21,978 bases of DNA from JBKBYG01 sp046313435 (GTDB taxonomy: Bacteria; Pseudomonadota; Alphaproteobacteria; Rickettsiales; Arcanibacteraceae): NCBI GenBank assembly GCA_046313435.1, contig JBKBYG010000026.1, positions 1-21,978 on the forward strand, in the 5' to 3' direction. The notes beneath the pieces are model-generated. The model was given only the letters and a program-made list of their open reading frames with translations. It made no database searches and was not told where the DNA came from. Position numbers and translations under genes: made by a program. Shown in pieces: positions 18,658 through 21,978 of this stretch (position 1 is the stretch's first letter; each line of letters opens with the position of its first letter).

Positions 18658-20733
18658 ATGGCTAGAACTACACCTCTTGATAAAACTCGAAATATCGGGA
18701 TTTGTGCGCATATTGATGCAGGTAAAACCACTACTACAGAGAGAATTTTATATTACACCGGAAAATCTCATAAAATAGGCGAAGTTCATGAAGGCGCTGC
18801 AACTATGGACTGGATGGAACAGGAACAGGAGAGGGGTATAACTATTACTTCTGCTGCTACAACATGTTTTTGGAAAGACTGTAGAATTAATATTATTGAT
18901 ACTCCAGGACACGTAGATTTTACAATTGAAGTTGAGCGTTCATTAAGAGTATTAGATGGAGCTGTAGCAGTATTTGATGGTGTTGCAGGGGTAGAGCCGC
19001 AATCTGAGACTGTATGGAGACAAGCAGATAAGTACGGGGTGCCTCGTATGTGTTTTGTTAACAAAATGGATAGGATAGGTGCAAATTTTTATCGTTGTGT
19101 AGATATGATGAAGGACCGTCTTGGAGCGGTGCCATTAGTTTTGCAGTTGCCAATTGGTAGTGAAGAAAATTTCGTAGGTATCGTTGATTTAATTACGATG
19201 AAAGCGATAATATGGAAAGATGAAAGTCTTGGTGCAGAATTTTCTTATCAGGAAATACCTAGTGATTTACTTGATAAAGCTAAAGAGTACAGATTACAGT
19301 TATTAGATACTGTCGCAGAAATGGAAGATGAATTGCTCGAAAAATATTTAGGCGGTGAAGATCTTACTGAAGATGAAATAAAGAAATGTGTGCGTAAAGG
19401 CACAGTAGTAGGTAAGTTTGTTCCTGTTCTTTGTGGGAGTGCGTTTAAGAATAAAGGCGTGCAGCCTTTACTGGATGCTGTTATAGATTTTCTACCAAGT
19501 CCTGTTGATGTACCAGCTATTAAAGGTGTCAAGGTTGGATCTGAAGATGAGATTGAGCGTAAAAGTTCTGATTCCGAGCCATTTGCTGCGCTTGCTTTTA
19601 AGGTAATGAATGATCCTTTTGTAGGGTCTTTAACCTTTGCAAGAGTATATTCCGGTGTTTTGAATGCTGGTAGTACAGTTATAAATACTGTTAAGGATAA
19701 TAAAGAGCGTATCGGCAGAATGTTATTGATGCATGCAAACAATAGAGAAGATATAAAGGAAGCGCGTGCAGGGGATATTATTGCTCTAGCAGGGTTAAAA
19801 AATACTACGACTGGTGATACATTATGTGATCCTGAAAATTTAGTAATATTAGAAAGGATGGAATTTCCAAAGCCAGTAATTGAAGTTGCAGTTGAACCTA
19901 AAACTGCAGCTGATCAAGAGAAAATGGGTATGGCGTTGGCAAGGCTTGCAGCGGAAGATCCTTCTTTAAACGTTTCGACTGACGAAGAAAGTGGTCAAAC
20001 TGTGCTTAAAGGTATGGGCGAGCTTCATCTGGAAATTATTATTGATCGCATGAGAAGAGAGTTTAAAGTTGAAGCTAATATTGGTGCGCCTCAAGTGGCG
20101 TATAGAGAAACAATAACTAAAGCAGCAGAAATTGATTATACACATAAAAAACAAAGTGGTGGAGCTGGGCAATTTGCTAGAGTGAAAATTATTTTTGAGC
20201 CTACTGAGTCTGGAAATGACTTTGTTTTTGAGAGTAAAATTGTTGGTGGATCGGTTCCAAGAGAATATATTCCTGGGGTAGAAAAAGGTTTACTAGCAGT
20301 AAAGGATACCGGCGTAATAGCAGGATTTCCTGTTATTGATTTTAAAGCAACTCTTATTGATGGCGCATATCATGATGTAGATTCGAGTGTGCTCGCCTTT
20401 GAAATAGCTGCTAAAGCAGCCTTTAGAGAAGGGATTGCAAAAGCGCAGCCAAGGTTATTAGAGCCAGTAATGAAGGTTGAAGTTGTAACTCCTGAAGAAT
20501 ATATGGGTGATATAATTGGAGATTTGAATAGTAGGCGTGGACAAATAAGTGGCATGGAACCTCGTGGAAATGCTCAGGTTATAAGTGCTACTGTTCCATT
20601 AGCTCAAATGTTTGGATATGTGAATACTTTACGCTCAATGTCACAAGGACGAGCACAATATTCAATGATATTTTCACATTATGAGCAAGTACCACAGCAA
20701 GTTGCAGATGAAATAAAAGCAAAATTAGCATAA
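18658..20733 (+). CDS. fusA: Elongation factor G
   Basis: This 691-aa translational GTPase drives tRNA-mRNA translocation and, with RRF, ribosome recycling. G1 is AHIDAGKTTTT at 17-27, EQERGITI is at ~56-63, G3 DTPGHVDFT is at 81-89, and G4 NKMD is at 135-138. Domains II-V follow with the expected GMGELHLEIIIDRM motif of domain III and the RRGQISGMEPRGN motif near the C terminus. It has the standard length for alphaproteobacteria. The 24-nt gap after rpsG has no terminator or promoter, so it is co-transcribed. Codon use is A/T-ending (ATT, GGT, AAA), in contrast to tuf. Confidence 0.98.
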   Translation: MARTTPLDKTRNIGICAHIDAGKTTTTERILYYTGKSHKIGEVHEGAATMDWMEQEQERGITITSAATTCFWKDCRINIIDTPGHVDFTIEVERSLRVLDGAVAVFDGVAGVEPQSETVWRQADKYGVPRMCFVNKMDRIGANFYRCVDMMKDRLGAVPLVLQLPIGSEENFVGIVDLITMKAIIWKDESLGAEFSYQEIPSDLLDKAKEYRLQLLDTVAEMEDELLEKYLGGEDLTEDEIKKCVRKGTVVGKFVPVLCGSAFKNKGVQPLLDAVIDFLPSPVDVPAIKGVKVGSEDEIERKSSDSEPFAALAFKVMNDPFVGSLTFARVYSGVLNAGSTVINTVKDNKERIGRMLLMHANNREDIKEARAGDIIALAGLKNTTTGDTLCDPENLVILERMEFPKPVIEVAVEPKTAADQEKMGMALARLAAEDPSLNVSTDEESGQTVLKGMGELHLEIIIDRMRREFKVEANIGAPQVAYRETITKAAEIDYTHKKQSGGAGQFARVKIIFEPTESGNDFVFESKIVGGSVPREYIPGVEKGLLAVKDTGVIAGFPVIDFKATLIDGAYHDVDSSVLAFEIAAKAAFREGIAKAQPRLLEPVMKVEVVTPEEYMGDIIGDLNSRRGQISGMEPRGNAQVISATVPLAQMFGYVNTLRSMSQGRAQYSMIFSHYEQVPQQVADEIKAKLA

Positions 20734-20768
20734 TTTATTAATTTAACTAACAAGAAGGAGAGAGAAAG

Positions 20769-21959
20769 ATGGCAAAGGCAAAATTCGAGAGGAGCAAGCC
20801 GCATTGTAACATAGGGACGATAGGGCATGTAGATCATGGGAAGACGTCGTTGACGGCAGCGATAACGAAAGTATTAGCTGAGACTGGAGGAGCGACATTC
20901 ACAGCATATGATCAGATAGATAAGGCGCCTGAAGAGAAGGCGAGAGGTATCACGATATCTACAGCGCATGTAGAATATGAGACTAAGAACAGGCATTACG
21001 CGCATGTAGATTGTCCTGGGCATGCTGATTATGTAAAGAACATGATAACAGGTGCAGCACAGATGGATGGAGCTATATTGGTAGTATCAGCAGCTGATGG
21101 GCCTATGCCACAGACAAGAGAGCACATATTGTTAGCAAGGCAGGTAGGTGTACCGAGTTTAGTAGTATTTTTGAATAAAGTTGACATGGTAGACGATCCT
21201 GAATTATTAGAATTAGTAGAAATGGAAGTGAGAGAGTTGCTAAGTTCTTATCAATTTCCTGGGGATGATATACCAATAATAAAAGGGTCAGCATTAGCAG
21301 CATTAGATGATAGTAATTCAGAAATAGGAAGAGATGCGATACTTAAGTTAATGGAAGCGGTAGATGAGTATATACCTCAACCTGAGCGTCCAATAGATAA
21401 ATCGTTCTTAATGCCAATCGAAGATGTATTTTCTATATCTGGAAGAGGAACTGTAGTTACAGGAAGAGTAGAGAGAGGGATAGTAAAAGTAGGAGAAGAG
21501 ATAGAGATAGTTGGACTAAAGCCGACTGTTAAGACTACATGTACGGGAGTAGAGATGTTCCGTAAGCTTCTTGATGAAGGAAGAGCAGGGGATAATGTTG
21601 GTGTATTACTGCGTGGTACAAAAAGAGAAGAGGTTGAGCGTGGACAAGTTTTAGCTAAGCCAGGATCGATCATGCCTCATACGGTGTTTACAGCTGAAGC
21701 GTACATACTTACGAAAGAAGAAGGAGGAAGACATACTCCGTTTTTTGCAAATTACCGTCCTCAGTTTTATTTCCGTACAACTGACGTAACGGGAATGATC
21801 AATTTACCAGAAGGTAAAGAAATGGTTATGCCTGGCGATAATGTGCAAATTAATATTGAACTTATAGCTCCTATCGCTATGGATGAAGGACTTAGATTTG
21901 CTATTCGTGAAGGTGGTAGAACTGTCGGCGCCGGTGTAGTAGCTAAAATTGTTAAATAA
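20769..21959 (+). CDS. tuf: Elongation factor Tu
   Basis: This 396-aa GTPase delivers aminoacyl-tRNA to the ribosome. G1 is GHVDHGKTSLT at ~19-29, RGITI is at 59-63, G3 DCPGH is at 81-85 with catalytic His85, and G4 NKVD is at 136-139. Domains 2 and 3 follow, ending KIVK. AAGGAG eight nt before the ATG is a good Shine-Dalgarno. It sits 35 nt after fusA, the ancestral str-operon order. The first ~270 codons favour G- and A-ending codons (GGG, ACG, ATA, AAG), unlike fusA and unlike the last ~120 codons of the same gene. The stop is 19 nt from the window end; the next gene is not visible. Confidence 0.98.
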   Translation: MAKAKFERSKPHCNIGTIGHVDHGKTSLTAAITKVLAETGGATFTAYDQIDKAPEEKARGITISTAHVEYETKNRHYAHVDCPGHADYVKNMITGAAQMDGAILVVSAADGPMPQTREHILLARQVGVPSLVVFLNKVDMVDDPELLELVEMEVRELLSSYQFPGDDIPIIKGSALAALDDSNSEIGRDAILKLMEAVDEYIPQPERPIDKSFLMPIEDVFSISGRGTVVTGRVERGIVKVGEEIEIVGLKPTVKTTCTGVEMFRKLLDEGRAGDNVGVLLRGTKREEVERGQVLAKPGSIMPHTVFTAEAYILTKEEGGRHTPFFANYRPQFYFRTTDVTGMINLPEGKEMVMPGDNVQINIELIAPIAMDEGLRFAIREGGRTVGAGVVAKIVK

Positions 21960-21978
21960 CTCTTCTATTAGGTTTGAA

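Noticed and set aside
18539..18778. 79-codon open frame spanning the rpsG-fusA boundary
   Set aside because: It overlaps two conserved genes in another frame and has no motif; a frame shadow.
19248..19742. 164-codon open frame antisense to fusA
   Set aside because: It lies wholly inside the conserved fusA gene, has no ribosome site, and its Ser/Thr/Pro/Leu-rich translation is what the complement of an Ala/Asp/Glu/Lys-rich gene gives.
21377..21673. 98-codon open frame antisense to tuf
   Set aside because: Opposite strand of conserved tuf; it arises from the unusual codon choice of that gene, not from coding selection.

Overview
The window looks like chromosomal DNA of an AT-rich, host-associated alphaproteobacterium, most likely a member of the Rickettsiales. 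The clues are the very low GC content, A/T-ending codons in most genes, a small NDUFS4-type complex I accessory protein, a parvulin gene divergent from secA (an arrangement I recall from Rickettsia), a small Rickettsia-palindromic-element-like hairpin repeat, and long eukaryote-like repeat proteins. The order rpsL-rpsG-fusA-tuf is intact. In Rickettsia prowazekii the fusA-tuf junction is reported as rearranged, so this genome is probably outside the core genus Rickettsia. That placement is inference.

Left part (1-4.7 kb): the 3' end of an unrecognised gene, a UPF0178 (YaiI/YqxD) protein, then a two-gene cassette. The cassette encodes an 803-aa LRR/ankyrin-like/coiled-coil protein, preceded by a 12-nt perfect Shine-Dalgarno, and a 325-aa protein with a J-domain-like HPD signature and a C-terminal coiled coil. 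A hairpin terminator closes it. This is the best candidate for a lineage-specific, possibly host-directed system.

Middle part (4.7-10.9 kb): a membrane-anchored parvulin PPIase and secA transcribed divergently, with two hairpins at the secA 3' end, one overlapping its stop codon. Then come an unrecognised 132-aa gene, a ~134-bp palindromic repeat, an orphan ParA-family ATPase, tsaC, and a gene remnant.

Housekeeping block (10.9-14.1 kb): a coiled-coil membrane protein with a 54-bp tandem duplication, then a tightly coupled run of a C26 glutamine amidotransferase, rluB, rsmD and pgpA, with TAATG and ATGA overlaps.

Right part (14.1-22 kb): a BON-domain protein, a PAP2 phosphatase, a lone prepilin-like gene behind a promoter flanked by TGTTAACA boxes, the NDUFS4-like gene, xseB, a PhnP-like metallo-hydrolase, and the str operon (rpsL, rpsG, fusA, tuf). 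The str operon has a clear sigma-70-like promoter with a GC-rich discriminator and a structured leader. The first two thirds of tuf use codons unlike those of fusA.

No tRNA or rRNA gene, CRISPR array, insertion sequence or prophage module was seen.
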